Positions 1 through 9,354 of a stretch of DNA of 64,000 bases are shown piece after piece. A program made the translations under genes and the position numbers. The DNA comes from Nitrospira sp. SG-bin1 (lineage in GTDB: Bacteria > Nitrospirota > Nitrospiria > Nitrospirales > Nitrospiraceae), in the NCBI GenBank assembly GCA_002083365.1, contig LVWS01000031.1, positions 48,862 to 112,861 on the forward strand, given 5' to 3'. Position 1 is the stretch's first letter; each line of letters begins with the position of its first letter. The notes under the pieces were generated by a model. That model saw only the letters and a program-made list of their open reading frames with translations. It made no database searches and was not told where the DNA came from.

Positions 1-621
1 GATTTCAGGAATATGCGTCAAGCGTTTGATGTTGCGATAATTCAGCCCATGCCCGGCATTAACCCCGATGCCGAGCTTGTAGGCCAGCTTGGCGGCGTGG
101 GTAATGGCTTCGAATTCCGCATCGGCTTCTTTGGAACGTGTGGCATTCGCATAACGACCGGTATGTAATTCCACAAAGTCAGCGGCGATTTTATGAGCGG
201 CTCTGATCTGGTTCAGATCCGGCTCGACGAAGACACTGACGGGAATCCCTCCATTATGCAAAAGGGCGACGATGTTCTGGATGCGATCGCGCTGCCCGGC
301 GATATCGAGGCCCCCTTCAGTCGTAAGTTCCTGCCTCTTTTCCGGCACCAAGGTGACAAGGTCCGGTTTGATGTTCACGGCGATCTTCGCCATTTCCACA
401 TCGGCTGCCATTTCAAGGTCGAGCTTAGTTCGGGCAATTTCGCGAAGGAGTTCCAGATCACGGTCTTGAATATGGCGCCGATCTTCCCGCAAGTGAACGA
501 CCAGACCGTCCGCTCCTGCCAGTTCCACCAGCACGGCAGCCGCCAAGGGATCCGGATCGGTTCCTCCACGCGCCTGCCGTAGCGTCGCCACATGGTCGAT
601 ATTCACGCCAAGCCGGGCCAT
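1..621 (-). CDS. pdxJ: Pyridoxine 5'-phosphate synthase, 3' end missing
   Basis: Condenses 3-amino-2-oxopropyl phosphate with 1-deoxyxylulose 5-phosphate in the DXP-dependent vitamin B6 pathway; cytosolic TIM barrel. The reverse strand reads 207 codons without a stop, starting MARLGVNIDHVATLRQARG, the family N-terminus, followed by EVHL-type barrel strands, NIKPDLVTLVPEKR and VNAGHGLNY. The gene runs off the left edge, so about 30 C-terminal residues of the usual ~240 are not visible. The start at 621 is preceded by a clear ribosome site (GGAGGG, about 5 bases upstream). It is divergent from the aspartate-family operon. Identity is seen directly from conserved motifs. Confidence 0.95.
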   Translation of the reverse strand, partial: MARLGVNIDHVATLRQARGGTDPDPLAAAVLVELAGADGLVVHLREDRRHIQDRDLELLREIARTKLDLEMAADVEMAKIAVNIKPDLVTLVPEKRQELTTEGGLDIAGQRDRIQNIVALLHNGGIPVSVFVEPDLNQIRAAHKIAADFVELHTGRYANATRSKEADAEFEAITHAAKLAYKLGIGVNAGHGLNYRNIKRLTHIPEI

Positions 622-799
622 CTACCCTCCTTTATCCGGTATCGAATCAGTCTGATCACGAGCGTATGAGACAGGTTTGAGTCAGCCACCGGTATTAGTA
701 GCAGAAAGGAATGAGAGGGGGCAAGAACGGGGTGCGGGACTACACGAAAAGAGAACGAAGACTCTGTCGTCGCCCAAAACGGGATAGAAAACGGGCAAA

Positions 800-828
800 T
801 TGACTCGCCAAAAGCCCTCCATTAAAAT
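800..828 (+). promoter_or_regulatory. Sigma-70 promoter for the aspartate-family operon
   Basis: TTGACT (800-805) and TAAAAT (823-828) are separated by exactly 17 bases, predicting a start near 835 and a 5' leader of about 70 bases before the aminotransferase ATG. The rest of the 285-base gap between pdxJ and this gene shows no reading frame or strong hairpin. Confidence 0.65.
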
Positions 829-906
829 AACCCCTCCCTGCATCCCTTCGCTCATTGACCGTGATGGGCCAATGGGGACACATCTGGCAACAGTCAAAGG
901 AAGTTC

Positions 907-2103
907 ATGGGGTTAGGCGAAGGTTTTTATCGAATCAAGCGACTCCCGCCGTACGTCTTCGCACAGGTTCAGTCGCTCAAGCTCGAGGCTCGCCAGCGCG
1001 GGGAAGACATTATCGATTTTGGGATGGGAAATCCCGATCAACCGACCCCGCCTCATATCGTCGAGAAAATGATCGAGGCGGCTCGGAAAGCGAAAAATCA
1101 TCGCTACTCGGCCTCGCGCGGCATCACGAAGCTGCGGCATGCGATTTGTGGATGGTACAAGCGCAACTACGATGTCGATCTGGATCCGGAAACCGAAGCC
1201 ATCGTGACGATCGGGTCCAAAGAAGGTCTTGCTCATCTGGCCTTGGCCATGATAGGTCCGGGGGATGTGGTCTTGACGCCGACGCCGACCTACCCCATCC
1301 ACATGTACAGCTTCATCATCGCCGGCGGCGAGGTCCGCGGCATCGAGCTCCGACAGGACAGCGATTTTTTCGAAGATCTGACGCGCGTCTATCGGCAGAC
1401 GTTTCCGAGGCCGAAGATTCTCGTGATCAATTTTCCGCACAATCCCACCACGGCAGTGGTCAATTTGGATTTCTTTAAAAAGATCGTCGCGTTTGCCAAG
1501 GACCACAACGTCATCGTCATCCACGATCTCGCCTACGCCGATCTGGTGTTCGACGGCTACAAGGCTCCGAGTTTTCTTCAGATCCCGGGCGCGAAGGATT
1601 GCGGTGTGGAATTCTATACCTTGTCCAAAGCCTATAACATGCCCGGTTGGCGGGTGGGTTTTTGTGTGGGAAACCCGGAGGTCGTCGGAGCCTTGGCAAA
1701 GATCAAAAGCTATCTCGACTACGGCATTTTCCAGCCGCTTCAAATCGCGAGCGTGATTGCCTTGAACGGTCCTCAGGACTGTGTCAAGGAGACCGTGCTT
1801 CGGTACCAGAAACGAAGAGATGTGCTGGTCGGCGGGCTGAACCGGATCGGGTGGCCGGTCGCGAGGCCCCTGGCCACGATGTTCGTGTGGGCGCGCATTC
1901 CCTTGCCCTATCGCCACATGGGATCATTGGAATTCTCGAAGCTCTTGCTCAAAGAGGCGAAAGTCGCCGTCTCTCCCGGGATCGGATTCGGCGAGGGCGG
2001 CGATGAATACGTGCGATTCGGCCTGGTCGAGAACGAACATCGTACCAGGCAGGCCGTCAGGGGAATCCGCAAAGCCCTCAAGCTCGACGGGAGCGAAGAA
2101 TGA
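907..2103 (+). CDS. Class I/II PLP aminotransferase (AlaC-like)
   Basis: Fold-type I PLP-dependent aminotransferase, 398 residues. The motif SKAYNMPGWRVGF puts the PLP lysine at about residue 241; NPDQPTPPHIVEKM, PTYPIHMYSF and NFPHNPTTAV are typical of the alanine/aspartate transaminase group related to E. coli AlaC. An AAGGAAG ribosome site lies just before the ATG. It is the first gene of an operon with hom, thrC and lysC (ATGA overlap with hom), so it may transaminate pyruvate/alanine or oxaloacetate/aspartate; the operon favours a role feeding aspartate-family synthesis, but substrate cannot be read from the sequence. LL-diaminopimelate aminotransferase is an alternative. Confidence 0.85.
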   Translation: MGLGEGFYRIKRLPPYVFAQVQSLKLEARQRGEDIIDFGMGNPDQPTPPHIVEKMIEAARKAKNHRYSASRGITKLRHAICGWYKRNYDVDLDPETEAIVTIGSKEGLAHLALAMIGPGDVVLTPTPTYPIHMYSFIIAGGEVRGIELRQDSDFFEDLTRVYRQTFPRPKILVINFPHNPTTAVVNLDFFKKIVAFAKDHNVIVIHDLAYADLVFDGYKAPSFLQIPGAKDCGVEFYTLSKAYNMPGWRVGFCVGNPEVVGALAKIKSYLDYGIFQPLQIASVIALNGPQDCVKETVLRYQKRRDVLVGGLNRIGWPVARPLATMFVWARIPLPYRHMGSLEFSKLLLKEAKVAVSPGIGFGEGGDEYVRFGLVENEHRTRQAVRGIRKALKLDGSEE

Positions 2104-3413
2104 AATCTCGGATCGGAGTCGGGATAGTCGGGTTCGGCACGGTCGGCACCGGTGTCGCCAAGATTCTTTTGAACAATGCCGCCCTCATCGGCCGCCGCGC
2201 CGGGGTGCCGATCGACCTGGTTCGCGTGGCGGATGTGGACATTGCAAGAGATCGCGGGGTCGCCTTGGCGCCGGGAATCCTGACCACCGACGTCACCCAA
2301 GTTCTGACGGACCCCAACATCGATATCGTGATCGAACTCATCGGCGGATACGAGGCGGCGAAGCGGGTCATCTTGGACGCGATCGTCGCGGGGAAACATG
2401 TCGTCACCGCAAACAAGGCGCTCTTGGCCCTTCACGGAGAGGAGATTTTTGACGCCGCCACCCGCAACGCGGTGGACTTGGGGTTTGAAGCCAGCGTCGG
2501 CGGCGGGATCCCTGTGATTCGAGCGTTGACTGAGGGGTTGGCCGGCAATAGGATCGAATCCATCTACGGCATCATCAATGGAACGTCCAACTATATTTTA
2601 TCGAGAATGACCCACGAGGGGCACAGCTTCAAGAAAGTGCTTCAAGATGCACAGCGAGCCGGGTATGCCGAGGCCGATCCGACCTTTGATGTCGCCGGAA
2701 TCGATTCGGCGCATAAGCTCGCCATTCTGGTCAACCTAGCGTATGGAACCCCGGTCAACTTCAAGGAGATCTACACGGAAGGGATTACGGACATCACGCC
2801 GACCGATATCACCTACGCCAAGCAGTTTGGGTATACGATCAAATTGCTGGGGATCGCCAAGCTCGTGGACGGCGCGATCGAGGCTCGGGTTCACCCCACC
2901 ATGCTTCCCGCCGCGTCACCCATCGCCCAAGTCGAAGACGTGTACAATGCCATACAACTGGTCGGCGATGCCGTCGGAGACGTGGTGCTGTATGGTCGAG
3001 GCGCGGGATCCATGCCGACGGGGAGCGCCGTGGTGAGCGACGTGATTGCGATCGGCCGGAATCTGCTGAAAGGCGCGGTCGGTCGGGTGCCGGCGGCGTC
3101 GTTTCAACAGGATCAGCGGAGACCGCTCCGGCTACGATCGATGGAAGAAATCGGCTCGCTCTATTACCTGCGGTTCACGGTGGTGGATCGGCCCGGCGTG
3201 TTGGCGCAGATCGCTGGTGAATTGGGCCGCTGCGGGATCAGCATCTCTTCGATGGTGCAACAAGGACGTCGAGAAGGGCAGACGGTGCCGGTGGTGATCA
3301 AGACCCATATGGCCAAGGAACGGGACGTGCAAACCGCCCTCCGTGAAATCAACCGGCAGGCGTTCGTTTCCGAACCGACGATACTCATTCGAGTGGAAGG
3401 CAAGGACGAGTGA
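2100..3413 (+). CDS. hom: Homoserine dehydrogenase
   Basis: Reduces aspartate semialdehyde to homoserine, the branch point to threonine and methionine. 437 residues, the full length of the ACT-containing bacterial form. GIVGFGTVGTGVAKIL at the N-terminus is the Rossmann NAD(P) loop; TANKALLALHGEEIF, GGGIPVIRAL and NGTSNYILSRM are catalytic-domain signatures; the last ~85 residues (YYLRFTVVDRPGVLAQIAGELG) form an ACT domain, expected to give feedback control by threonine. The ATG overlaps the preceding stop (ATGA), indicating translational coupling; thrC follows after 3 bases. Confidence 0.96.
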   Translation: MKSRIGVGIVGFGTVGTGVAKILLNNAALIGRRAGVPIDLVRVADVDIARDRGVALAPGILTTDVTQVLTDPNIDIVIELIGGYEAAKRVILDAIVAGKHVVTANKALLALHGEEIFDAATRNAVDLGFEASVGGGIPVIRALTEGLAGNRIESIYGIINGTSNYILSRMTHEGHSFKKVLQDAQRAGYAEADPTFDVAGIDSAHKLAILVNLAYGTPVNFKEIYTEGITDITPTDITYAKQFGYTIKLLGIAKLVDGAIEARVHPTMLPAASPIAQVEDVYNAIQLVGDAVGDVVLYGRGAGSMPTGSAVVSDVIAIGRNLLKGAVGRVPAASFQQDQRRPLRLRSMEEIGSLYYLRFTVVDRPGVLAQIAGELGRCGISISSMVQQGRREGQTVPVVIKTHMAKERDVQTALREINRQAFVSEPTILIRVEGKDE

Positions 3414-3416
3414 TCC

Positions 3417-4475
3417 ATGAATCGTTGGCGCGGAGTCATTGAGGAATACCGAAAATTCCTTCCCGTCACGGAAAAGACCCCGGTGATCAGCCTGGGGGAG
3501 GGAAACACGCCGCTGATCAGGGCCACGAGGCTTGCCAAGGCGATCGCCCCCGGAGTCGAACTCTATCTCAAGTTTGAAGGCGTCAACCCCACCGGTTCGT
3601 TCAAGGACCGCGGGATGACGTTGGCTATTTCGAAGGCCGTAGAAAACGGCGCGCGAGCCGTGATGTGCGCGTCCACCGGCAATACCTCCGCGTCGGCCGC
3701 CGCCTATGGGGCGCGAGCGGGATTGTCCGTCTACGTGTTGATCCCTGCCGGCAAGATCGCGATGGGAAAGCTGTCCCAGGCCATGATGCACCAGGCGACG
3801 GTGATTCAGATCGAGGGGAATTTCGATCAAGCACTGACGCTGGTGAAAGATTTTTCGGCGTCGCTGCACATAGAATTAGTGAACTCGGTCAATCCATTCA
3901 GAATTGAAGGTCAGAAGACCGCGGCGTTTGAGGTGTGCGATCAACTCGGCGACGCTCCGACGCTCCATGTCCTACCGGTCGGGAACGCAGGGAACATCAC
4001 CGCCTATTGGAAAGGGTACCGGGAATATCGGGCGGCGAATCAGATCATGCGGGTGCCCCGTATGATGGGATTTCAAGCCGCGGGTGCCGCGCCGATCGTC
4101 TTGGGCCGCGTGGTCGATCAACCCCAGACCATTGCGACCGCCATTCGAATCGGTAACCCCGCCAGTTGGGCTACGGCTTTGAAGGCCGTGGAGGAATCAG
4201 CGGGCGTGATCGACATGGTTACCGATGAAGAAATTCTTCAGGCCTACGCCATGGTGGCGGCTACCGAAGGAGTGTTTTGTGAGCCGGCCTCCGCTGCGTC
4301 CGTGGCAGGCGTCGCCAAATTGCATCGAACCAAGGCCCTACGGGAGGGAGAGACCGTCGTATGTACGTTGACAGGGCATGGGTTGAAGGATGCCGATACG
4401 GCCATCAGCGTGTCCAAGCCGCCGATGACCGTCAAGGCTACGCGAGAGGATGTCGCTCGTCTCTTGGATATCTGA
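3417..4475 (+). CDS. thrC: Threonine synthase
   Basis: PLP enzyme converting O-phosphohomoserine to threonine. 352 residues, the short class typical of Bacillus-like threonine synthases. NPTGSFKDRGMTLA contains the PLP lysine (about residue 63); ASTGNTSASAAAYGARAG and the glycine-rich LPVGNAGNITAYWKGY bind the cofactor phosphate. It starts 3 bases after hom and is followed 16 bases later by the phosphoglycerate-mutase-like gene, in the slot where homoserine kinase would be expected to provide its substrate. Confidence 0.96.
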   Translation: MNRWRGVIEEYRKFLPVTEKTPVISLGEGNTPLIRATRLAKAIAPGVELYLKFEGVNPTGSFKDRGMTLAISKAVENGARAVMCASTGNTSASAAAYGARAGLSVYVLIPAGKIAMGKLSQAMMHQATVIQIEGNFDQALTLVKDFSASLHIELVNSVNPFRIEGQKTAAFEVCDQLGDAPTLHVLPVGNAGNITAYWKGYREYRAANQIMRVPRMMGFQAAGAAPIVLGRVVDQPQTIATAIRIGNPASWATALKAVEESAGVIDMVTDEEILQAYAMVAATEGVFCEPASAASVAGVAKLHRTKALREGETVVCTLTGHGLKDADTAISVSKPPMTVKATREDVARLLDI

Positions 4476-4491
4476 TGGGCGTGTGGACCGC

Positions 4492-5700
4492 ATGAAATAC
4501 GTGATCGTGCATGCCGGTGGGATGGCAGACCGCCCACATGCGGAACTCAATGGTCGAACACCGCTGCAAGCGGCGGCGACGCCTCATCTCGATCAGCTCG
4601 CTCAAATCGGGGAACTCGGCCTGCTCATGATTCCGAGCGAGGGAATTCGCCACGGGGGTGGATTGCTCGGTGCGGCGATCCTCGGCTATGACCCAAAGAA
4701 GTACTACCAGGGGCCTGGGCCCCTGGAAGCGGCGAGCTTGGGGGTCTCGGTGACGGAACATGACGTGGTCTATCGCTGCACGATGGTGACGTTGCGTCCG
4801 GAGGGCGGGAAGGGCGCCGAGATCAAAAAATTAGGCCCCAACGTGATCTTGGACGACGCGACAGCCGGCCTGATCGAGACGGAAGAGGCGCGCGAATTGA
4901 TCGAAGCGCTCAACGAGCAAGTCGGGTCTGAAGCCATTCAGTTCTATCCGGGCGCCGGTCATCGTCACCTCATGGTCTGGGTGAACGGCAAGCCGCGGGC
5001 CGTCTGCAGCGATCCGCAGTCGGTCCTCGGTCGCTCCATCGCCGATGCATTACCGACTGGGGATGGTGCCGATATTCTTCGGAAACTCATGGATGCGGCC
5101 CATGTGATCATGCGAGATCATCCGGTTAATGAAGAACGAATGGCTGAGGGGAAGAAGCCGGCAAACTGCGTGTGGTTGTGGGGCGAAGGGCGAGCCGTCA
5201 TGTGGCCCAGCTTGACGGAAAAACATGAGATTGCCGGGGCTATCGTGGCGACCAGCGACGTCTATCGAGGTGTCGGGATCTGTGCCGGCCTCGATGCGGT
5301 CGATCCGGATCGACTGGCCGACGGCGATCTCCGCACCAGGGCCTCCGTGGCGCTCGCCGAGTTTGCCAAGAAGGATTTTGTGTATGTCCATGCCAGGTTG
5401 ACGGACGAGATCATCCACGGCACCGATATCAAGGCCAAAGTTCGCGGCATCGAGGAGTTTGATCGTCACCTGGTTGGTCCGCTCGTCGAAGGATTGACCA
5501 AACAAGGACCCTATCGTTTCCTGATCGTGTGCGAGCATGGGAGAGGGGTGGACGGTCAACCGTTCTACGCGTTCGGTGAGGGTGGTAAAAAGGTTTCCGG
5601 ATCGGTCAACCGTCGCTTCACCGAGTCGGATGCTCAGGCAGCCGACACACCAGCTCGAGACGCCACCAAGTTTGCGAACAAATTCTTCTCCAAAAGCTGA
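4492..5700 (+). CDS. ApgM-like protein (proposed homoserine kinase family), active site apparently degenerate
   Basis: 402 residues from ATG 4492; a longer frame from 4450 would overlap thrC and has no better ribosome site. The protein belongs to the alkaline-phosphatase-superfamily group that includes archaeal-type cofactor-independent phosphoglycerate mutase and the homoserine-kinase candidates found beside hom/thrC/lysC: AILGYDPKKYYQGPGPLEAASLGV and the C-terminal TDEIIHGTDIKAKVRGIEEFD are clear family blocks. However the expected N-terminal metal-binding PDGMAD reads AGGMAD, the catalytic-serine stretch (GSDVAN in relatives) reads IRHGGGLLG with no serine, and the late DH motif reads EH. 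Either the enzyme uses a changed mechanism or it is a non-catalytic relative. The context suggests threonine synthesis; function is inference. Confidence 0.7.
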   Translation: MKYVIVHAGGMADRPHAELNGRTPLQAAATPHLDQLAQIGELGLLMIPSEGIRHGGGLLGAAILGYDPKKYYQGPGPLEAASLGVSVTEHDVVYRCTMVTLRPEGGKGAEIKKLGPNVILDDATAGLIETEEARELIEALNEQVGSEAIQFYPGAGHRHLMVWVNGKPRAVCSDPQSVLGRSIADALPTGDGADILRKLMDAAHVIMRDHPVNEERMAEGKKPANCVWLWGEGRAVMWPSLTEKHEIAGAIVATSDVYRGVGICAGLDAVDPDRLADGDLRTRASVALAEFAKKDFVYVHARLTDEIIHGTDIKAKVRGIEEFDRHLVGPLVEGLTKQGPYRFLIVCEHGRGVDGQPFYAFGEGGKKVSGSVNRRFTESDAQAADTPARDATKFANKFFSKS

Positions 5701-5705
5701 CCATT

Positions 5706-6929
5706 GTGGCGTTGATCGTACAAAAATATGGCGGAACCTCGGTCGGAACGGTCGAACGCATCCACCGAGTCGCCGACCGAGTCTCTCGAACGCAGCAAGA
5801 GGGCAATCAGGTCGTCGTCGTGCTCTCCGCCATGAGCGGGGAGACCGATCGACTGATCAAGCTCGCTCACGAGGTCACGGCCGCCCCTGACGAACGAGAG
5901 ATGGACATGTTGCTCTCGACGGGAGAACGCGTCACCATCGCCCTGCTGGCGATGGAATTACGAGGGCGAGGCATCAATGCACGGTCCTTTACGGGTCGCC
6001 AGGTCGGCATCATGACCGACAGTGCCCATACCAAGGCACGGATCGCGCGCGTGACGGCGGACCGGCTCCGCGAGGCGCTGGACCACGGGATTGTCCCCAT
6101 TGTTGCTGGTTTTCAGGGCATCAACGAGCGGTCGGATGTGACGACGCTCGGACGAGGCGGGTCCGATTTGTCCGCCGTCGCAGTGGCGGCGGCGCTGAAA
6201 GCCGATCGGTGCATTATCTTCACCGATGTGGATGGGGTCTATACTGCGGATCCGAACATCGTGCCGGCCGCGAAACGGATCGATAAGATTGCCTATGAAG
6301 AAATGCTCGAGATGGCAAGCCTGGGGGCCAAAGTGCTCCAGACTCGGTCGGTGGAATTCGCGGCCAAATTCAACGTCCCGGTCGAAGTGAATTCCAGCTT
6401 CAAGGAAGGAAAGGGAACGCTCGTGACGAAGGAAGACACGGACATGGAAGCGGCGGCGGTCGCCGGAGTCACCGGGGACCGAAATCAAGCGAAAATCACG
6501 ATCGTCGGCGTCCCGGACAAGCCAGGCATCGCCGCCAGGATTTTTGGTCCGGTCGCGGAATCCCATATCAATGTCGACATGATCATCCAGAACGTAAGTC
6601 AAGCGGCTATGACGGATATGTCCTTTACCGTGCCCCGCGCCGACCTCAAGAAAGCCGTGCCGCTCATCCAAGCCGTGGCGAAAGACATCGAAGCCAAGTC
6701 TGTGTCGGTGACGGAAGCCATCGCAAAAGTCTCGCTCATCGGCGTGGGCATGCGGTCGCATTCAGGCGTGGCGGCGAAGATGTTCGAGGTGCTGTCCCGC
6801 GAGGGCATCAACATCATGATGATCAGCACGTCGGAGATCAAAATCTCCTGCGTCATCGATGAGAAATACCTCGAACTGGCCATGCGCTCTCTCCATTCAG
6901 CCTTCGATCTCGATCAAGCGCAGGCCTGA
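5706..6929 (+). CDS. lysC: Aspartate kinase
   Basis: Phosphorylates aspartate, the committed step to lysine, threonine and methionine. 407 residues, the normal length of single-function aspartokinase. Starts at GTG with KYGGTSVG, followed by the kinase motifs STGERVTIALLAM, GRGGSDLSAVA and FTDVDGVYTADP; the C-terminal third holds two ACT repeats (ITIVGVPDKPGIAARIFGPV and VSLIGVGMRSHSGVAAKMFEVL) for amino-acid feedback. An internal start producing a regulatory beta subunit, known in some relatives, cannot be excluded. It closes the operon, 5 bases after the ApgM-like gene. Confidence 0.96.
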   Translation: MALIVQKYGGTSVGTVERIHRVADRVSRTQQEGNQVVVVLSAMSGETDRLIKLAHEVTAAPDEREMDMLLSTGERVTIALLAMELRGRGINARSFTGRQVGIMTDSAHTKARIARVTADRLREALDHGIVPIVAGFQGINERSDVTTLGRGGSDLSAVAVAAALKADRCIIFTDVDGVYTADPNIVPAAKRIDKIAYEEMLEMASLGAKVLQTRSVEFAAKFNVPVEVNSSFKEGKGTLVTKEDTDMEAAAVAGVTGDRNQAKITIVGVPDKPGIAARIFGPVAESHINVDMIIQNVSQAAMTDMSFTVPRADLKKAVPLIQAVAKDIEAKSVSVTEAIAKVSLIGVGMRSHSGVAAKMFEVLSREGINIMMISTSEIKISCVIDEKYLELAMRSLHSAFDLDQAQA

Positions 6930-7249
6930 GAGAGCCGACCAAGGCCTGACACTTGTCGATTGATCAGTGACGGGTGAAAGCATTCCTTCCCGTCGACGTC
7001 CAGCCCACTCTGTTGAGCTGTCAAGAATAGAACGTTCGTTTCATTTATAGAAGGCTTATTTGCCTGTGACGCAAGGGAAAGCATCCGGAACAGTCAACTT
7101 GGAGAAACCAACGATTCAAGGCTATGAACATGCCGCTTGTGCCGTCGGCCCCATGTGGCATGCCTATTGACAGTCACTCAGGTTCCCGCGAACCGCTCGG
7201 CCCTTGACGTCTCGACAGGGGAGCCCTTCTCCTGATACCCTTCCTTCCC
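6930..7249 (+). other. Intergenic gap without a recognisable gene
   Basis: 320 bases between lysC and cimA. I see no convincing terminator, riboswitch or coding sequence. A 27-codon frame starts at an ATG near 7124 but lacks a usable ribosome site. A small GGTTC/GAACC inverted repeat lies near 7180-7195. The cimA promoter presumably lies here but no sigma-70 pair stands out. Confidence 0.4.
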
Positions 7250-8917
7250 ATGGCTCGAAAATCCTCACGATCCCGCGCTGCTCGCGCGTCGCATGAGTCG
7301 CAGCCGGTGCTTACAGGGAAACCGTCTGCGCAGCGTATGGCCGCGTTGGAAATCTACGATACGACCTTGCGTGACGGCGCCCAGGCCGAGGATGTCAGTT
7401 TTTCGGCCGAAGACAAAGTACTTATCGCGCAAAAGTTGGACAGTCTCGGGGTGCATTTTATTGAAGGCGGCTGGCCGGGCGCGAATCCGAAAGACATTGA
7501 GTTCTTCCGGATGATCAAGACGATTCCGCTGAAACATGCCGACGTCATCGCGTTCGGATCGACCAGGAAAGCCAGCAATGCCGTGCGCAAAGATCCCAAT
7601 CTCCAGGCCTTGCTCGCGGCCGAGACCACAACGATCACACTCTTCGGGAAAACCTGGTCGCTCCACGTCACTGATGCGCTCGGCATTTCGCTGACGAAAA
7701 ACTTAGAACTGATCGACGATTCCATCGCATACCTTCGGGAGAAGGGCCGTCGGGTGTTCTACGACGCGGAGCATTTCTTCGACGGCTACAAGACCAATCC
7801 GGAGTATGCGCTCGCCACCATCAAGAAAGCGGTGGAGGCTGGTGCGGAGCGAGTGATTCTGTGCGACACGAACGGCGGGACGATGCCATGGGAAATACGT
7901 GAGATCTGCGGCGTGGTCCAACGCGCGTGTCAGGTGCCACTGGGCATTCATGCCCATAACGACTGTGACATGGCCGTGGCCAATTCCTTGGTGGCGATCG
8001 AAATGGGCATCGTCCAGGTCCAGGGGACAATCAACGGGATCGGAGAGCGTTGCGGCAATGCCAATCTTTGTTCGATCATCCCCAATCTTGAACTGAAGAT
8101 GAAGCGTCCGGCTTTGACCGATCGGTTGAGCCATCTGAAGGACGTGTCAGGGTTCGTGACCGAGATCGCGAATTTGATGCCGAACAAGCACCAACCCTAT
8201 GTCGGGGATTCCGCCTTTGCCCACAAGGGAGGCGTCCATATTCATGCGGTGCTCAAGAATCCGGCGACCTATGAGCATATCGATCCGGCTCAGGTCGGGA
8301 ATCGCCAGCGGATGCTGATCTCCGATTACGGAGGCCGGAGCGGTCTCCTGGACAAGATCGAGGCCTACGGAATCCAGCTCCCCAAGAACCACTCCAAGGT
8401 CGATGAGCTGATCCACACGCTGAAGCATCGGGAGAGTCAAGGCTATCAATTCGAGGGAGCCGAAGGCTCGTTCGAACTCCTCATGCGGAAGGCGATGGGA
8501 AGCCATCGGCCGTCGTTTCAATTGCTTGGGTTTCGCGTGATTGTCGAAAAAAAACAAGAAGATGGACAACCCCTTTCCGAGGCGACCGTCATGGTCAAGG
8601 TCGGCGAGGCGGTCGAGCATACGGCGGCGGTCGGGGCCGGACCGGTCAATGCCCTTGACCACGCCTTACGCAAGGCATTGGAAAAATTCTATCCCCAACT
8701 CCGAGAGGTGAGACTTCTAGACTATAAGGTGCGGGTGTTGGCGGCCAATCGAGGGACCGAATCGAAGGTGCGGGTCTTGATCGAGTCCGGAGACCACAAG
8801 GATAAATGGGGAACGGTCGGGGTATCCGAGAACATTATCGAGGCGACGTGGCAGGCGCTCGTTGATAGTATCGAATACAAACTTCTGGAACAAGAAGGCG
8901 GGTTTCGAAAGCCATAG
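7250..8917 (+). CDS. cimA: Citramalate synthase
   Basis: Condenses pyruvate and acetyl-CoA to (R)-citramalate, opening the threonine-independent route to isoleucine. The HMGL-like barrel has the metal/substrate motif YDTTLRDGAQAEDVSFS and HAHNDCDMAVANS; CDTNGGTMPWEI and GERCGNANL follow; the last ~150 residues form a LeuA-type allosteric domain. It fits the long citramalate synthase class (about 520-555 residues) rather than 2-isopropylmalate synthase. The frame gives 555 residues from ATG 7250, but the first 29 are basic and unlike the family; ATG 7337 (MAALEIYDTTLRDG) is an alternative start. It lies beside the aspartate-family operon but is separately transcribed. Confidence 0.9.
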   Translation: MARKSSRSRAARASHESQPVLTGKPSAQRMAALEIYDTTLRDGAQAEDVSFSAEDKVLIAQKLDSLGVHFIEGGWPGANPKDIEFFRMIKTIPLKHADVIAFGSTRKASNAVRKDPNLQALLAAETTTITLFGKTWSLHVTDALGISLTKNLELIDDSIAYLREKGRRVFYDAEHFFDGYKTNPEYALATIKKAVEAGAERVILCDTNGGTMPWEIREICGVVQRACQVPLGIHAHNDCDMAVANSLVAIEMGIVQVQGTINGIGERCGNANLCSIIPNLELKMKRPALTDRLSHLKDVSGFVTEIANLMPNKHQPYVGDSAFAHKGGVHIHAVLKNPATYEHIDPAQVGNRQRMLISDYGGRSGLLDKIEAYGIQLPKNHSKVDELIHTLKHRESQGYQFEGAEGSFELLMRKAMGSHRPSFQLLGFRVIVEKKQEDGQPLSEATVMVKVGEAVEHTAAVGAGPVNALDHALRKALEKFYPQLREVRLLDYKVRVLAANRGTESKVRVLIESGDHKDKWGTVGVSENIIEATWQALVDSIEYKLLEQEGGFRKP

Positions 8918-8929
8918 GCAACTTTATTC

Positions 8930-8958
8930 TTGACAGGTCCCGTAACCTCACGTAACTT
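8930..8958 (+). promoter_or_regulatory. Possible sigma-70 promoter for the IHF/HU gene
   Basis: A perfect TTGACA (8930-8935) is followed after 17 bases by TAACTT (8953-8958). The -35 is excellent but the -10 matches only three of six positions, so this is tentative. Confidence 0.4.
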
Positions 8959-9036
8959 AAGCAAAACTCACCGCATCGTGAGAAGAGCATCGGAGCGAGA
9001 ACGCGGCGGGTTGCAGTGGTCGCGTAGGGGGGTGGC

Positions 9037-9312
9037 ATGAGAAAGGCGGATATCGCAGAGGAAATTTTCAAACAAGTCGGTATCTCAAAGAATGAAGCCT
9101 CGGATATCGTGGAATTTGTGCTGAATCTGTTGAAGTCCGTCTTGCAGAAGGGAGAATCGGTCAAGATCGCGGGGTTTGGAAATTTTGTGGTGCGCAGCAA
9201 AGGCGCGCGCAAGGGACGCAACCCTCGAACTGGAGAAGAAATTGGGATTACTCCCCGTCGAGTTGTTACATTTCGGCCAAGCCAGGTGTTCAAAAAGTAC
9301 GTCAACTCGTAA
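9037..9312 (+). CDS. Integration host factor / HU family DNA-bending protein (IHF alpha-like)
   Basis: 91 residues, the normal length. MRKADIAEEIFKQVGISKNEASDIVE forms the dimerising helices and GFGNFVVRSKGARKGRNPRTGEEIGI contains the beta-arm with the conserved RNPRTGE that inserts into the minor groove. Placement directly before a MerR-type gene repeats the common ihfA-merR arrangement, which favours IHF alpha over HU, but a partner beta subunit is not in the window and a homodimer is possible. GGGGGTGGC precedes the ATG. IHF would be relevant to the sigma-54 promoter proposed upstream of the pilin genes. Confidence 0.88.
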   Translation: MRKADIAEEIFKQVGISKNEASDIVEFVLNLLKSVLQKGESVKIAGFGNFVVRSKGARKGRNPRTGEEIGITPRRVVTFRPSQVFKKYVNS

Positions 9313-9354
9313 GTCTGCTTCACTCACATCATCGACCGCACCGTGAGGCCGGTC

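Noticed and set aside
913..1917. A 334-codon minus-strand frame opposite the aminotransferase
   Set aside because: The plus strand encodes a clear PLP enzyme with promoter and ribosome site; the minus frame is a codon-bias shadow.
7124..7207. Possible leader peptide upstream of cimA
   Set aside because: No enrichment in Ile/Leu/Val codons, no ribosome site and no terminator/antiterminator pairing visible.
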